Part shown: positions 12,148-24,049 of the stretch, piece after piece
Layout of the letters: the number at the start of each line of letters is the position of its first letter
How positions within the stretch are numbered: the first letter of the stretch is position 1
Assembly: GCA_903813345.2 (NCBI GenBank)
Contig: CAIIXF020000005.1
Location: 38,009,375-38,073,374, forward strand
Source of the DNA: Owenia fusiformis
Lineage: Eukaryota > Annelida > Polychaeta > Sabellida > Oweniidae
DNA length: 64,000 nucleotides
Direction of reading: 5' to 3'
Notes under the pieces: model-generated
Told to the model about the DNA's origin: nothing
Seen by the model: only the letters and a program-made list of their open reading frames with translations
Databases searched by the model: none
Translations under genes and position numbers: made by a program

Positions 12148-13380
12148 CACTATTGCTCATAAATATGGAATATCAGATTTGCCAGATCAGAATTCAAGTA
12201 TTGGACTAAGACAACAGTTATCTAAAGTCATTTGAGCAATTTATTTTCTAGGCAAATCATATACACATATTTAATCCACAAATCAACATTTTCAGGGAAA
12301 AAATATTTCCATTTAAGTATAGAAAGTTGCTGTCGTTTAAGATGGGGAAGGCTAAAAAATTTTCAAAACAACCCAATCCAATATCCCGATCAGATGTAAA
12401 GAATGAACACCACTATGAGTCCGCATTCATGACATTCTTTATAGTTCTTTAAAATAAATACCATATACATGAATAGATGTCTCTGCATACCTTGTCTTTG
12501 GGCTTTGACGGGCCTGGTGGGTCATTTATGGAACATGTTAAAATGGGTAGCTTGAAGTTCATTTCGTTTTCACTGCAGAAAAACAGCGCATTTATACACT
12601 GCTTATATAATTTTGAGTGATTCGGCCACTAACTATGGAGCTCTTCCTCTTCCTCCTGGGGGAGGACATAAAACCATGTCAAGAAAAAATTCAATGTACC
12701 GATTTTAATTATTTTTCTCTGGTTGGTACATAAGACATTGTGCTTTTGAAATAAAGGTGATAATTGAGCAAAAATTCGATCTGTTTTTTCTTGAGGATAT
12801 TGGAAGTTAACATTTCGGCCTATGGCAAAATGGCAAAACTAGCTAAACAGATCAGGTCATGAAGATGAATTCGAGTATTTTATTCCATAACAGCACTAAT
12901 ATGCAGTATGCCCTCCTCATGCTGCATTCAGAGCATCCAATACCATGAGGTCAGTTGTCAATGAGATGTCTGACCTGTCTACGCGAAATAAGTCACACTG
13001 ATCAATCAGGGGAGTATTAAGTAACTCTGCTAAATTTTGAGATGTGGGATACCTGTCACGAATTGCACTATCAGTCTTTTCCCACATGTGCTCCACGGGA
13101 GGCTGATCAGGTGACTTTGGTGTCTGGTAGCTGCTCCACATTGCCTGCCCTGTCGAAATCCTGCACAATGCAGCTATCATGCACAGGAGCTTGATCAAGC
13201 TGCAGTTGAAAGTTACGCCCAAACACTCTGTTTGCATGTGAAACTAGATGTAGGTCCAAAAAGCCATTGTACCTCTCATCGCTGACAATAGGGTTGAGAC
13301 TCAACAAGCGGGGGCGACTTTCCTTGGTGAATACCGCCTCAGATATGAACAGAAATATTCCATATTTATGAGTAACAGTG
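12148..13380 (-). mobile_element. Tc1/mariner-type transposon, degenerate, 1233 bp
   Basis: It is bounded by TA (12146-12147 and 13381-13382), as expected of the Tc1/mariner superfamily. Terminal inverted repeats of about 30 bp begin CACTATTGCTCATAAATATGG on the left, with an imperfect complement ending GTAACAGTG on the right. A minus-strand transposase remnant lies at 12917-13307. The length suits the superfamily, but the amino-terminal half of the transposase is not found and the interior has no long frame. Confidence 0.8.
12917..13307 (-). pseudogene. Tc1-like transposase C-terminal remnant
   Basis: Two overlapping minus-strand frames together give the family's order of motifs: a YNGFLDLHLVSHANRVFG-type segment, QLDQAPVHDS (around the second catalytic Asp of the DDE core), then SPDQPPVEHMWE (around the third acidic residue) and RDRYPTSQNLAEL. 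Moving between frames requires a frameshift near 13110-13160, and the N-terminal DNA-binding part is missing. It is a dead fragment. Confidence 0.75.
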
Positions 13381-13536
13381 TATGTTCGCTAATCGCATTA
13401 TCTTTAAGCTGATTTAGACGTATTTGCCCCATTCAAGTTCCACTGCACAATTCTAAATATGTTCTTGTTTTGAGGGAGAGTGAATGAGAACACTTTACCG
13501 CTACTACAGCGACCGAATACAAAAATGCAATGGTAA

Positions 13537-14027
13537 CACCCCAGTCACATTTCCTGCGGCCGCCGTGCGGTCTATCATTTCTGCGGCCAGTTGCTTTTCT
13601 ACGCTCGCCGCAGAATTTCTGCGCTCTCATACTTTTGCAGTCACATTTCCCACGGCAGCCGCACGGTGAATTTTAAATTTCTGTTGATAAATAATACTTT
13701 TTTTCATTTTATTTACATCGGGACAATTTATAAATGTTATTCATAGTGCTAGGATGTAATATCAAATGAAAAGTGATCGTGAAACATCGACAAATAATGA
13801 TTCAATCTTGTTTAGCCAGTTGTTTTCTACGGGGACCTCAGAAACGAACAACTATTATAACTCCGAGTTATAATTTCTACGCCTTCCCTGCGGCCTGTAA
13901 AAATCTGCATTCGCCGTACGGAGGCCGCAAGGCGAGCGTAGTTTTTCTACGCTCGCCGCAGAAATTCACCGATTTAATTGATCTGCGGTCGACTTGCGGC
14001 CGCCGTGCGACAAATGTGACTGGGGTG
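13537..14027. mobile_element. PIF/Harbinger-like MITE, 491 bp
   Basis: The ends are CACCCCAGTCACATTT and AAATGTGACTGGGGTG, with TAA on both sides (13534-13536 and 14028-14030), matching the 3 bp TWA target preference of PIF/Harbinger. The interior is GC-rich for this genome and has repeated CTGCGGC/GCGAGCGTAG words, including a self-complementary GCGAGCGTAG-loop-CTACGCTCGC near 13935-13965. Relatives at 24050-24626 and 24630-25108 lie in the opposite orientation. Confidence 0.75.
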
Positions 14028-14794
14028 TAAGACGGATTATTTGATTTCTAACTGTTTTGTTATCGATTCTTTTTGCATCGATTTGCTCATGGACTAATGT
14101 ACTATTTCTAACTAGATTTTGTAATTGGTATTGAGTCGTGCCATAACATCACATACGTTTTCTAACCAAATTAATTACTTTTCAAAGCTGACAAAAATCA
14201 GTAAATCATTTATTGAAACTCGGGGTAAATCTCTGTTGAATCATACCAAATATATGATATAACCTTCTTATAATCTCTGCATTTTCAGAAATAAGCTAAA
14301 GCATTCCAATTGAAGGCAACACAGGGGGAATGGTTTTGCGTCATATATCGACGTGTTGGAGAGTACTGGTAGTTTCAGGGATATCTCTCGTCCTGCTAAC
14401 GTGTTTATTTGTGCTACCAGTTATACCAAATGTAAGAAGAGGGCGTTTAAAATACGTTGCAGATTATAAGAGCGTACGGCATAGAACTGCTTTTGACATT
14501 CCATCCAACTGGGACCCAGATTTGAATGCCACACCAGACAATAAATACAATAGAGGAGAGGGAGTATGTACGGACAAATTCACCAGAAAGGACATTAACT
14601 TAACATTTCTCCTTAATTTATATAAAAATAGTTCCAGGGAAATCCCAGAGGAAGTTGGCATTGCTCAAGTTAAGAAGAACGCCAACTTTACCTTAATGTC
14701 TCATAAAAAAGATGTGGATATATTAAAACTGGTAAGTTCTCTTGATTTGTCAACATTTTCATCCTATGCACTGTATACATATCGCGCATGGCTC

Positions 14795-15030
14795 AGTGGC
14801 ACCCGCTATGGCTCAGGGGCAGAGTCAAAGTTACCACTAACGCTTGGCCCCGGGTTCGATACCCGGTTCAGACAAGTTCGTTTGCGCATTAATACATTTA
14901 CATGTCATCTGTGTTATCACTCTCATCCACTACCTCATTGTTTATGTTCTCTCCATCAGTGTCCCTCAGTGATGATATATTACTTAGTAAGCTGTCACTG
15001 CACTGACACTTTGATTATCTTATGATGATG
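14795..15030 (+). repeat. tRNA-derived SINE in intron 1 of copy 2
   Basis: An A-box-like TGGCTCAGGGGCAGAG near 14807 and a strong B box GGGTTCGATACCC near 14853 are about 40 bases apart, as in a tRNA promoter. The flanking bases do not pair into a clean acceptor stem, and an unrelated body follows. That is the layout of a tRNA-headed SINE rather than a working tRNA gene. Confidence 0.6.
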
Positions 15031-17008
15031 ATATGGATAGTATTGTATCTGCAAGTGGCTGTGCATTTGTTGAAAATGTAAACATAAGTCGATATTACTA
15101 TACCAATAACTGTTTCATGCCGATATTAATGAGATCATTTAATTCACCTGTATGTGTATCTATAATAAAAAGGCAGTTTTCTGTGATGTTAGCGCAATAT
15201 ACAGATGCATTAGGAACAGCTTTAAAATATGATAATCGCCACTCATCGGCCGATTTTTAGACATCGTACGGGCGCCGGCAGAGTTTTATCGCGGAGATAA
15301 AAGTTGCCGATATCTTGGCGATTTTTTGAAGGATCTAATGCCGGAAATACTTGAAGTTGGAGATTTGTAATGTTTTACCTCATTTTGGACAGTATTGAAC
15401 AGTTAGATATGGTTGAACTCATGTCTGTTGACAAGAAGATTGACCTCCTCTATCTGGGTTAATCTAGGGAACGCTTCTCAAAATGAGACCCAGAGCAACA
15501 AGTTTTTATTGGTCTAATGCACTGTAATGATAATGAATATGACGAAAATGAATAACAATTATCAGCCAGAATTATTAATATGGCAAATAATATATCTGTA
15601 AAGACTTTAGGCAGCCGAAAATCCAATAGCCAGGCAATATTTGAAATGACGATATATAAGTTCAATTGTTCAAGCAAAAACCCGTTTTATTGACAGTGAA
15701 GGGTTTTTGAAAAAGCCTGTCAAAATCATAAAATTTGAAATTTTGATAAAATATTTATTTTCAACCTGTCCGGGGTACTATTGTGTATGAGGTTTTTTGG
15801 ATCTTTTACAGCCAAAAATCGAATTCCTGCCAGGGTATAAGAATCCATGTTGGGTAGAGGCCTTAAAAAAGGATCCGTACTCTAATGTCCCCAAGACCAC
15901 GAGTCAGAGGAGATATTACAAAAGCATGACAGAATATTACAACCATAGGTAAGCGACACCATGGCCCGAATAGAATATTTCAAATGAAAAAAGACGTGTA
16001 AACGCCTACTAAATGTAGATGGAAGAACGTGCTTAATGATTAAAAATGTTGTGATTTTGTTTCAGGAACCTAAACTATTTATTCAAGGTATTTATCCTCG
16101 AAGATACTCTCTTGGTTATGTCCTTTTCTGTAATAAACAATGTAACAATTTATAAATTACAGATATTTACAAAACATTCGGTTTCGCTTGCGATGCCTTC
16201 CTTACTACTATATTCTTGGTCAACCTAAGTGCGGTACAACAGACCTTTACTTTAAGCTAAATTTACATCCGGACTTTGAGAAGGGAAAAGGAAAAGAACT
16301 TCATTGGTGGACGAAGAGAAGATACGGTATGTGTTTTTCTCAATTCGAATGTCGCTTGACTGCGTTTTGATCGAAGTAATATCGTAGAGATCACGTGAAT
16401 GATTTAAATAAGGCCATAAGAAAATGTTAAGACAAGGAACATGTCAACTATATTTCATTGATGTTTTAGGTCGTGATGGATGGACCCAATCTTTGGCTGA
16501 ATATGTGAATGTGTTTGATCGGGCTTCCGTTGAAATACAACGCAGCTCTAAAATTGATAATACGACACTACAAATAGTTAGAAACAAAATAACAGGTACA
16601 GTTGAACATTCATACATGTACAGGGTGATCATTAAGTAAGATCAAAGGTGCTCTAATTTTTGTAAGCAATATTGAATCTGGCTCATTTTCTCACAGGATG
16701 TTGATCTAATAATTAAATAAACTTTATGTAACATTTTATATTCTGCATTCTATGGTAACCATGGCAGGGATGGTAAGGTGCACTATTACCACCTTGCCGG
16801 GCCAGTTCTAGGGGTTTAGTGCTAGTTTAGAAGGTATTCATTTTACTATATCGACCTGAGAAATGTGTGACGTTGGTGGTGGTCCATATGGACCGGTCTA
16901 GAATATATTCTGGACCGGCAATTTTCCCCGGGAAGTTAGATATCGTTCAATGCGTAAGATTTTCTTGCTGTTTCAGTCCTGGTCGTTAACAGTGGTAATA
17001 ATACTAAT

Positions 17009-17103
17009 AACGTCATTTCTGCGAGCAATATAGTGAAATATTGGACCTTGGGCCTTCGGCCCTCGGTCCAATATTTCACTATGTTGCCCTTAGAAATGAC
17101 GTT
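17009..17103. repeat. Hairpin-forming inverted repeat (copy 2)
   Basis: Same structure as 4990-5084: arms beginning AACGTCATTTCT, loop GGGCCTTCGGCCC. Confidence 0.85.
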
Positions 17104-17450
17104 TTTGTACTATTATCCCAATGTAGGATGAAGTGATCCACCAACTTTGGTCTTTTCTTGCGAATGGTATTCAGATACGTGTTCTTCAAACGCATTAAAC
17201 ATCACGAAAATGTGTTGAATATATAATAGTAAATATAAAGAACACCTAAAATAAACATCTGAGAAAATAAGGATTCAAAAGAATGCATTAAATATAACAA
17301 AATATGGTGGTATTTCCAAATGTATAAAACCATTAATTAAGAAAACATCATAATATCTTCTTTCTTTTTTGACTGATCCGGGTACCCTCGACATGGGTTG
17401 CCATGGTTACCATAGAACGCATAATTTATAATGTGACATGCTGAAATTAA

Positions 17451-17840
17451 ATGCAATGTCTTTCACCCATCATATCCTTTTTATTTCTTGTTATTATCGG
17501 ACCAAACATTCAGAGGTATGTGACAAATACCCCAAATGTTATATTAACAAAGGCACAACAGATACATGTAATTTACTCATTCCTATGGGGTGGAAAAGCT
17601 GAAAAGATTAAGAGACGAAGTTTAATTGGTGATTACGACGAGGGTGGTCTAAGAATGATCGACATGTTTTCTATGGAAAAAGCACTTAAACTGATGTGAC
17701 TAAAAAGATTAATTGAACCTAATATAACATACAGAAAATGGTATCTTAGGCGTAGAGGAAAATTGTATAAAAGTAAATTTATGACTTCATTTAATGGAAA
17801 AAGTCACATTAGTGAATTAGTGTGAGACATTTAACTATTG
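17451..17840 (+). pseudogene. LINE reverse-transcriptase C-terminal remnant (copy 2 intron 4)
   Basis: Same fragment as 5440-5832 but with the frame kept further: FLWGGK, then IKRRSLIG, then DYDEGGLRMIDMFSMEKALK, ending at a TGA (17697-17699). The sequence beyond still reads as a weathered continuation. Confidence 0.7.
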
Positions 17841-18056
17841 CTAACTTATTTAAATTTTCATCTAATTTTTAAAAATGTTCACCAGTTATTCACAATATTT
17901 ACACCATGTGCCACCAAGAGTTTACAAAATTTTGAAAATGTTATGAATGATAAAAGACCATGCACCTTTTTTCTTTACAGAGGGTATGTGAAATGACTTA
18001 TCTAATATTCAGAAAGAGAAATAAATGTTAATTGACTTTCATGAAATGTCAATACT

Positions 18057-18614
18057 AAAACTAAAACTGTTACAAACATTTTGACGCCACATATAAAAAC
18101 AAATACTGACAATGATTTACTTCTATTTATTAGTCTCATGCATTCAAAATCAATTCAAAGGCAATGGGCTGCTCTCTTGCATAACATGTTTGTAAAAAGA
18201 CAATTTGACCTTGAAAGGCTGACTGAAACATAATTATTTGTAATGTCCTAATGTATGTTTCACCATATTCATTCGATTGAGTGCCTCATTACTTTTATAC
18301 TATAATTTAACTCTAGTCAATTTAAAGAGGCAATATGTTACATGTTAACTCTTTCTATTTATTATGTATATGAATTTATAATTATCAAACATGTGCAATA
18401 CTTGGGATAAATTGTTTTATTATACATTACTGATACGCATTGTCTACAGTCTGACAGTATATGCTTAATGTTCTTGCGATAATAATTTGGAAGTTAGTGA
18501 CCAGTGTCTCATAAGCCGACATCGGCTGGTGGTATTTTAACTATGTTTTTATATATGTATTAATTGTATCATACCAGTGACACTTAAATAAAATATTTTA
18601 AACTAAACTAAACT
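18057..18614 (+). mobile_element. Retroelement-like 3' fragment present only in copy 2
   Basis: Copy 1 reads directly from TCAATACT to ATTGTTTATTTCAG; copy 2 has 558 bp between these. The block opens with about 55 codons ending in a TAA near 18230 and including a QRQWAALLHNMFVKRQFDL phrase. It then has an AT-rich 3' region with AAATAAA and ends in repeated ACTAA/AAACT. That resembles a LINE 3' end with a short repeat tail. It could be an insertion in copy 2, or the lost 3' end of the RT remnant upstream. Confidence 0.5.
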
Positions 18615-20801
18615 ATTGTTTATTTCAGTTGGAACCTTGAAATATAGTTTAAAAGACGTCGATGTCTTGAACGATGTTTTATCCGACACTTATTAATCTT
18701 TAGGTGATGCTTCCGCCTCAACACTCTGGGACAATGCTCACTGGGATAGCTATCATGGGAACGCAGACCGAAAAGACCCTTTTTATTTAACTCCACAATT
18801 CTTACATCATCTTCAGCCAGATGCAAAATTCATCGTTAGTCTTCGTAACCCTACACTTAGGTGAGAAATGAGAGTTGAAATATATAATCTGAGGGGCGGG
18901 ATTCTTAGTGCATAGTCGATGTGTGATGTGTTCCCGTGTTTGATTTGGAAACAGACGCTCTTGTAGAGATATCAACCTTCGATAATTTCATAACCACTCT
19001 GACAATCAGAACAGGTTGTCTTGTGATCTCCTCATTGACAGTTGACATTTGACATTTCACCCTGTTAATTTATACTTTCTTGGAATATGTTGTGTTGATG
19101 GATATTGTAAAATATAAACACCCTTCAAATGGCTTCTTTGGTTATGAAACAAAATTAAAACTTGTCCTGTCTAAGGATTAATGCGAAAAAATCAGTCGAC
19201 CCCATTGGGGATCGATCTCAGGACCTCTCACTATATGGTTGAGTGCTTTGTATCGCTGAGCTTCAGAACCGGCTGATTTTTGGAACACCAGCCTTGCTCC
19301 CCGGGAGGTATCGTGATGCAAAACACGGTGTTCCAGTGACCTGCCTAACATGGAGCCCTCCCTTAGTTTAACTTGCTTTCTATAGTATAGTGGTTTATTC
19401 AATTTTGTAAGTGTGAATCTTATAATACATCAACATTTTGATATCAAGTAAAAGTGTTTTAAAATGACAATTAATCAAATAGAAACAGTATCATGCTTTT
19501 ACCTGCGTTATGATAATTTTATGAACAGCGTATGTTTACGCTTTAGAGTTTTGAGAGGGACATAGATTAATTGTCATTGATATACTTATTGATACATTGA
19601 TATACTTATCGATCATATTTAAGGTTATACTCCGATTACCTCTTCTTTTCATCGGCGGCGGAAAAATCAGCTAAAGATTTCCACGTGAAAGTCGTGAAGG
19701 CCATAAATGCATTCAAAACATGCACTGAACACTTCCCAGAAAGAGCATGTGTCTACAATAGCACATTTGCGACATATGACGATGATGGTGAACTGACCTA
19801 TATTATACAGAACCAGTAAGAGGAAGAGGAAGAGTAAGTGAACAAAATCAATAGAACATTGAAAAAGATACAATGTTTGTGATGAACATCCTATGATTTT
19901 GAGTGATATTTCATTCTATTATGCATCTTCTCTAGAAATTGAAATCTGATTGGTTCAAAGCTGCGTTCTTAAAGAAAATCAGCAGGTATTTTTTAAATCC
20001 CCCACCCTTTTTATGAACGCTATAATTTTTGTAGTAAACAATATTTCTGAATTAAACTCTACTGATTTGTGTAGTGCCAAATATTCCTGATATACTAGAC
20101 CATCTGTAAATACGCGTCATATTTCCCTGAGCATTAATGCACCCAACATTAATAATTTATGTCAATCACAGGGTCAAATGGGCACACGAAACAACAATGC
20201 ATTCTCTGCCTTCCACTGAATTGAGACATTTTTGTGCCAGTTGAATTTATAGGTAATCACCTCATCCCTATGCAACTTATCTGCAATCTGCACTTTGTTT
20301 TGTCTTTAGGTTCGTTTAAGAATTGGATTGTACGTGGTATTTATCAGAGACTGGTTAGCTGTCTTCAAGAAGAAACAGTTTATGATTATTAAGCTGGAGG
20401 AAAGGTCGGAGAATGATAAGGGGGTGATCGAAAAGATATTAGAATTTCTCGAGATGCGTAAGATAATATTAATATTTATCACATACTATGTAGAATAATA
20501 GTGATTTGATTGGTTGCTTTCTATGACGTATTTCCCGTATCACATACTTTTCATATGATATGAGCACACGTTGTCTATGGTAACGAAATGGCGTCATACA
20601 ACTACATTCCATTCTTTCATTTGACGTCATATTATTTCATGAAAAAGTAAGGATTCAACGGTATGACGTCATATTGTTTCAAAGCGAAATTTCAAAACAC
20701 ACAAAAATTACAATAGTTACCGGGAGTAACAGTACTGAACACAATCATAATTGACCAAAGAAAAATGCTTCAAGATTCCTAAGCATGTGATAAAATTGTC
20801 A

Positions 20802-20938
20802 TCACACGTTTCAGCTTATGTGATACAGGAAATATTCCACTCAGATAACAGTGTATCACCACTCAAGCTTCGCTTTCGTGGGTGATACAGTGTTACCTTT
20901 CATGGAATATTTCCTGTATCACATGCTGAAACGTGTGA
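20802..20938. repeat. Long hairpin inverted repeat (copy 2)
   Basis: Counterpart of 8254-8390; same arms and loop. Confidence 0.85.
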
Positions 20939-21749
20939 TAACTGATAATACTTTACTCTAAAAGCCTTACACCTCTCCCAAAGGGCTTTCCAGTCCCCCC
21001 TCCCAATTTAGATATGACCATTTTAAAGAATAGACATCAAAAGCTGATAGAGGTATTTGTTGGAAAAATGTCAAACATGAACTTCTTTAAGCGCTTTTTG
21101 GAGGTTTCGAAGAATTATTGTTCAAATCGGTAAAGTGTATCGCAAATGTATTTTTGAAATGTATCAAAAGGAGAATACGATGAAAAATAAGAATATAGGA
21201 CATAAAACCCATTTAGATTTAATGCTAATGTTGTGTTATCACTTTCTAAATTAGGCAAATTGACTCCACTCGAGGAACAGGTCCTTGCAGTACAAGCCCA
21301 CGCCAACACAAGACGGAAAGAAGATGTCAAGATGGGCCCGATGTTCGAATCCACTGCGAAATTATTAGACGATTTCTACAAACCATACAATGACCAACTT
21401 ATTGAATTACTAGATGATGCTCGTTTTAATTGGACTACACATATTTGAAAATCTAATTTTGTCTAATTGTCTAATCATTAATAAAGAAAGAAATCGCAAT
21501 TAATACGTTACGTCAATTAAAAGAGCGATATGCCAGTAACTTGAAAAAAAAGAAAAAAAATTGCCCATGTCCAGATTTAGGCATCATCAATCGCACATGT
21601 ACAAAATGGCTTCCATTCTAAAATAGAAAACACAACTCGATGGCACTTTTAGCCACATTATTCGACTTCTCAATTAATAATTCGATTTTCATATTTTTTG
21701 TTTTGTTCTGCAATTTCATTCAAACTTTCAAATCTACATTCGGCATTAA

Positions 21750-22122
21750 AGAGAGAATCAGATATAGCGAGCAGGCTAAACAAAAAATTGTTTCAATTTT
21801 AGAATATTTTTGGCTCATGTCTTTCCTTGTCATGTCTATTTTCTAAAAATCACAAAAGTGCATACTTTATTCCAGGAAAATTAAAGATTTTTACAATAAT
21901 ATATTATTTTTCTATAAGAATGGTTACCATTTTTATTATTTGGGAGAATTTAAACATTTTTCACCCATTTTTGCACTTTGAATCATTAATAACTTCACCA
22001 ATTTATAACATATTGTGAATCTTTTGGGAGATATTGTATTTGATAGTGTAAGGAATACATTCGTAGGTCAATTATACATGTTGCTTGTAATTTCGTCAAC
22101 CCCTATAGATCAGATTCTGCCT
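21750..22122. mobile_element. MITE with TTAA target duplication, 373 bp
   Basis: TTAA stands on both sides (21746-21749 and 22123-22126). Termini AGAGAGAATCAGAT and ATCAGATTCTGCCT form an imperfect inverted repeat. Copy 1 of the duplication (near 9956) shows the site uninterrupted, one mismatch from a perfect empty TTAA site. A second copy in reverse orientation is at 36187-36556. TTAA targets are typical of piggyBac or Kolobok-type elements; the choice between them is open. Confidence 0.75.
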
Positions 22123-22722
22123 TTAAATATTAAAATATAAGCGAAATGCTTGAAAAAACTTCCCCGATTCATTCTACATACAACTTTGATCCTTTATGAT
22201 CTCCTTGTCATCTTATATGATCATTGACAAATTGTTGAAGAGTACTGTTTCTAAACGGCTACATCGCATTTCAAATATAAAGATTAATGGGAGCATGATT
22301 TCCAAGAGTTTCTAGCTCTTAGAACATGTTTTAATTTGAGACAAGTTTTGAAATAGAGCAATACAGTATCCCGGCCTTTAAAATAAAAATTACTAATGTA
22401 TCTTATTCTCGAAACATGTTTTGATTTAAGACAATTTTTGAAATGGAGCAAAATAGTATCTGGGCCTTTAAAACAAAAATCACAGGCAGCCCCAAGCAAA
22501 CTAGGGTCAGGTTTTAATTACTGCATAAAGTTGGGTGAACATGGGAAACCACAGCAAATTGTGTAACTTTAATCGATAAATGACATCCATTTCACTATTT
22601 TACAAAAATGTTATGAAAATAAAAAAATTGTTTGAAAACATCATCAAAATCATCTTAAAAATACATTCATGATGTTAACGTTTTCATTCTGGGTGCATCA
22701 CACTGGTATACGAATTATGTAA

Positions 22723-23578
22723 TATACACCCCCTCCATAAGTTTGGCAACCTTTGCCCCCCCCCCCCCATTGAACTACGTGTTAAAGCCTCGTTACATTT
22801 GAATTTTTATTTACCTAACCTGCGATTAAGATACTTAAACTATTAATGGAAACGTAATTTAACTTTATTTCCAATACCTCCAAATTTTCTCATTTTTTCC
22901 TCAGTTACAATAGGTCGAAAATTGATGATAAATTTGATGAATTTTTGAAAATCGACATTCCCATGTTAACCAATGTGTAATGGAAGGTTTGCCGCAAGTC
23001 ATGTGACAGAAGATACATCCATCCGAGTCCTTGCAAAAAATACAAGTTGGGTAACCAATAGAATTTACTAACCTTATTTACCAAAAAATGTATAGGTTTC
23101 TTCAGGTTCAACAAAATTATCAGGTTATAGGTCTTTAAAGTCAAAATTGAAATAACACAAGAGGCGAAACTGATTTTCAAAAATGACTTTGAAGCTCTTT
23201 AACTTTAGTATTCATCAAGTAAACACTTAGTGTACAAAAAAGTTAGACAATTCAATTTTCTACATAAAAATATTTTTTGCTGAATTTTTTACCGAACAGA
23301 TATCCTGGTTTCTGATTTGCCCCGAACCCACCATTTCTCATTGGTTTACATGGGAATGTCGATTTTCAAAAAATCATCAAAATCATCAATTTCGACCTGT
23401 AATTGAGAAAAAAATGAGAAAATTTGGAGGTATTGGAAATAAAGTCAAATTACGTTTCCATCAATAATATACGTATTTTAAACTGCAGGTTAAATATTAA
23501 AAATTCAAAGGCAAAGAGGCTTTAACACGTAGTTCAATGGGGGAGCAAAGGTTGCCAAACTTATGGAGGGGAGCGTAC
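22723..23578. mobile_element. Foldback element with ~250 bp arms and 9 bp target duplication
   Basis: The arms (about 22723-22976 and 23330-23578) are long inverted copies starting near CCCTCCATAAGTTTGG. Flanking ATTATGTAA occurs at 22714-22722 and 23579-23587. The paralogous tract at about 10650-10665 has a single, similar, uninterrupted site, confirming insertion after duplication. Long arms with a 9 bp duplication suit Mutator-like (MULE) elements. No transposase is encoded. Confidence 0.8.
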
Positions 23579-23625
23579 ATTATGTAAATAGCGTGATATC
23601 TTGTAGTATAATGTTTTGTATAATG

Positions 23626-24049
23626 ACAGCTTAGTTTAGTTTAGTGTAATGTAGTATACTGAAGGTAACGTAGTGTAGTACTTAGTAGTTAAGTATAATT
23701 ATCTCTGCAAACTGATACGCCATGCTATGACATCTTATAATAAATTACGATAGGGTAAGGATTAAAAGGTGGATTGAATCGGTGGATTGGATTCATGTAA
23801 AAGGTAGATTGGATCGGGAATCTTCAAAATAAGGAATTTCACTGGTACTCACCTAGTTACGCTGACGATACGTCAGCGTAACAAGATGGAAGAACTTCCT
23901 GGCTTCGTTTTTGGTAAAATATTTTTATTTCTCGATTCTACACCCCTTATAAGTTAAGTTGTAGGCAATACTTTGGCTCAAAGTTAAGGAAGATAGTCTA
24001 GTTTGAGATGCGCATATTAGTCTAGTCCTGCGCATATTAGGTAGAGTAA
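23626..24049. repeat. Low-complexity and short tandem repeats
   Basis: Contains TTTAGTTTAG/TGTAGT-like runs (23635-23690), GGTGGATTGGAT-like repeats (23770-23830), a perfect 12 bp palindrome (23856-23882) and a twice-repeated GCGCATATTAG phrase (24010-24040). No gene was recognised. Confidence 0.6.

Larger units (their letters stand above)
14330..21448 (+). pseudogene. Carbohydrate sulfotransferase, CHST15-like, copy 2 (eight exons, frameshift in exon 6)
   Basis: Exons: 14330-14731, 15812-15948, 16163-16326, 16470-16595, 18704-18860, 19624-19833, 20310-20457 and 21255-21448. Exon 1 encodes a short cytoplasmic start, one hydrophobic anchor at about residues 12-33 and a lumenal stem with N-linked sites, the plan of a type II Golgi enzyme. 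Exon 3 has the canonical PAPS loop GQPKCGTTDLY and KELHWW; exon 5 ends in the 3'-phosphate motif RNPTLR. Without the lesion the protein would be about 511 residues, near the usual CHST15 length. Exon 6 has two extra bases (TA) near 19799-19802 relative to copy 1, giving an in-frame stop at 19817-19819 that removes exons 7-8. Neither alternative donor examined restores the frame. A possible poly(A) signal is AATAAA at 21480. It is a recent pseudogene unless the 2 bp is an assembly error or a polymorphism. Confidence 0.75.
15780..23625. repeat. Segmental duplication, copy 2 (pairs with 2902-10695)
   Basis: Direct copy of 2902-10695, starting 32 bases before exon 2 (15812) and ending near GTTTTGTA at about 23625. 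Sequences found only here are a 558 bp insertion at 18057-18614, a TTAA MITE at 21750-22122 and a foldback element at 22723-23578. For the two transposons, copy 1 keeps the pre-insertion site. Confidence 0.9.

Noticed and set aside
13433-14030. Short frames in the GC-rich block at 13.5-14.0 kb
   Set aside because: They arise from repetitive GC-rich words of the MITE and are not conserved among its copies.
14801-14872. Possible functional tRNA gene
   Set aside because: A and B boxes are good, but the outer bases do not pair as an acceptor stem and a SINE-like body follows.
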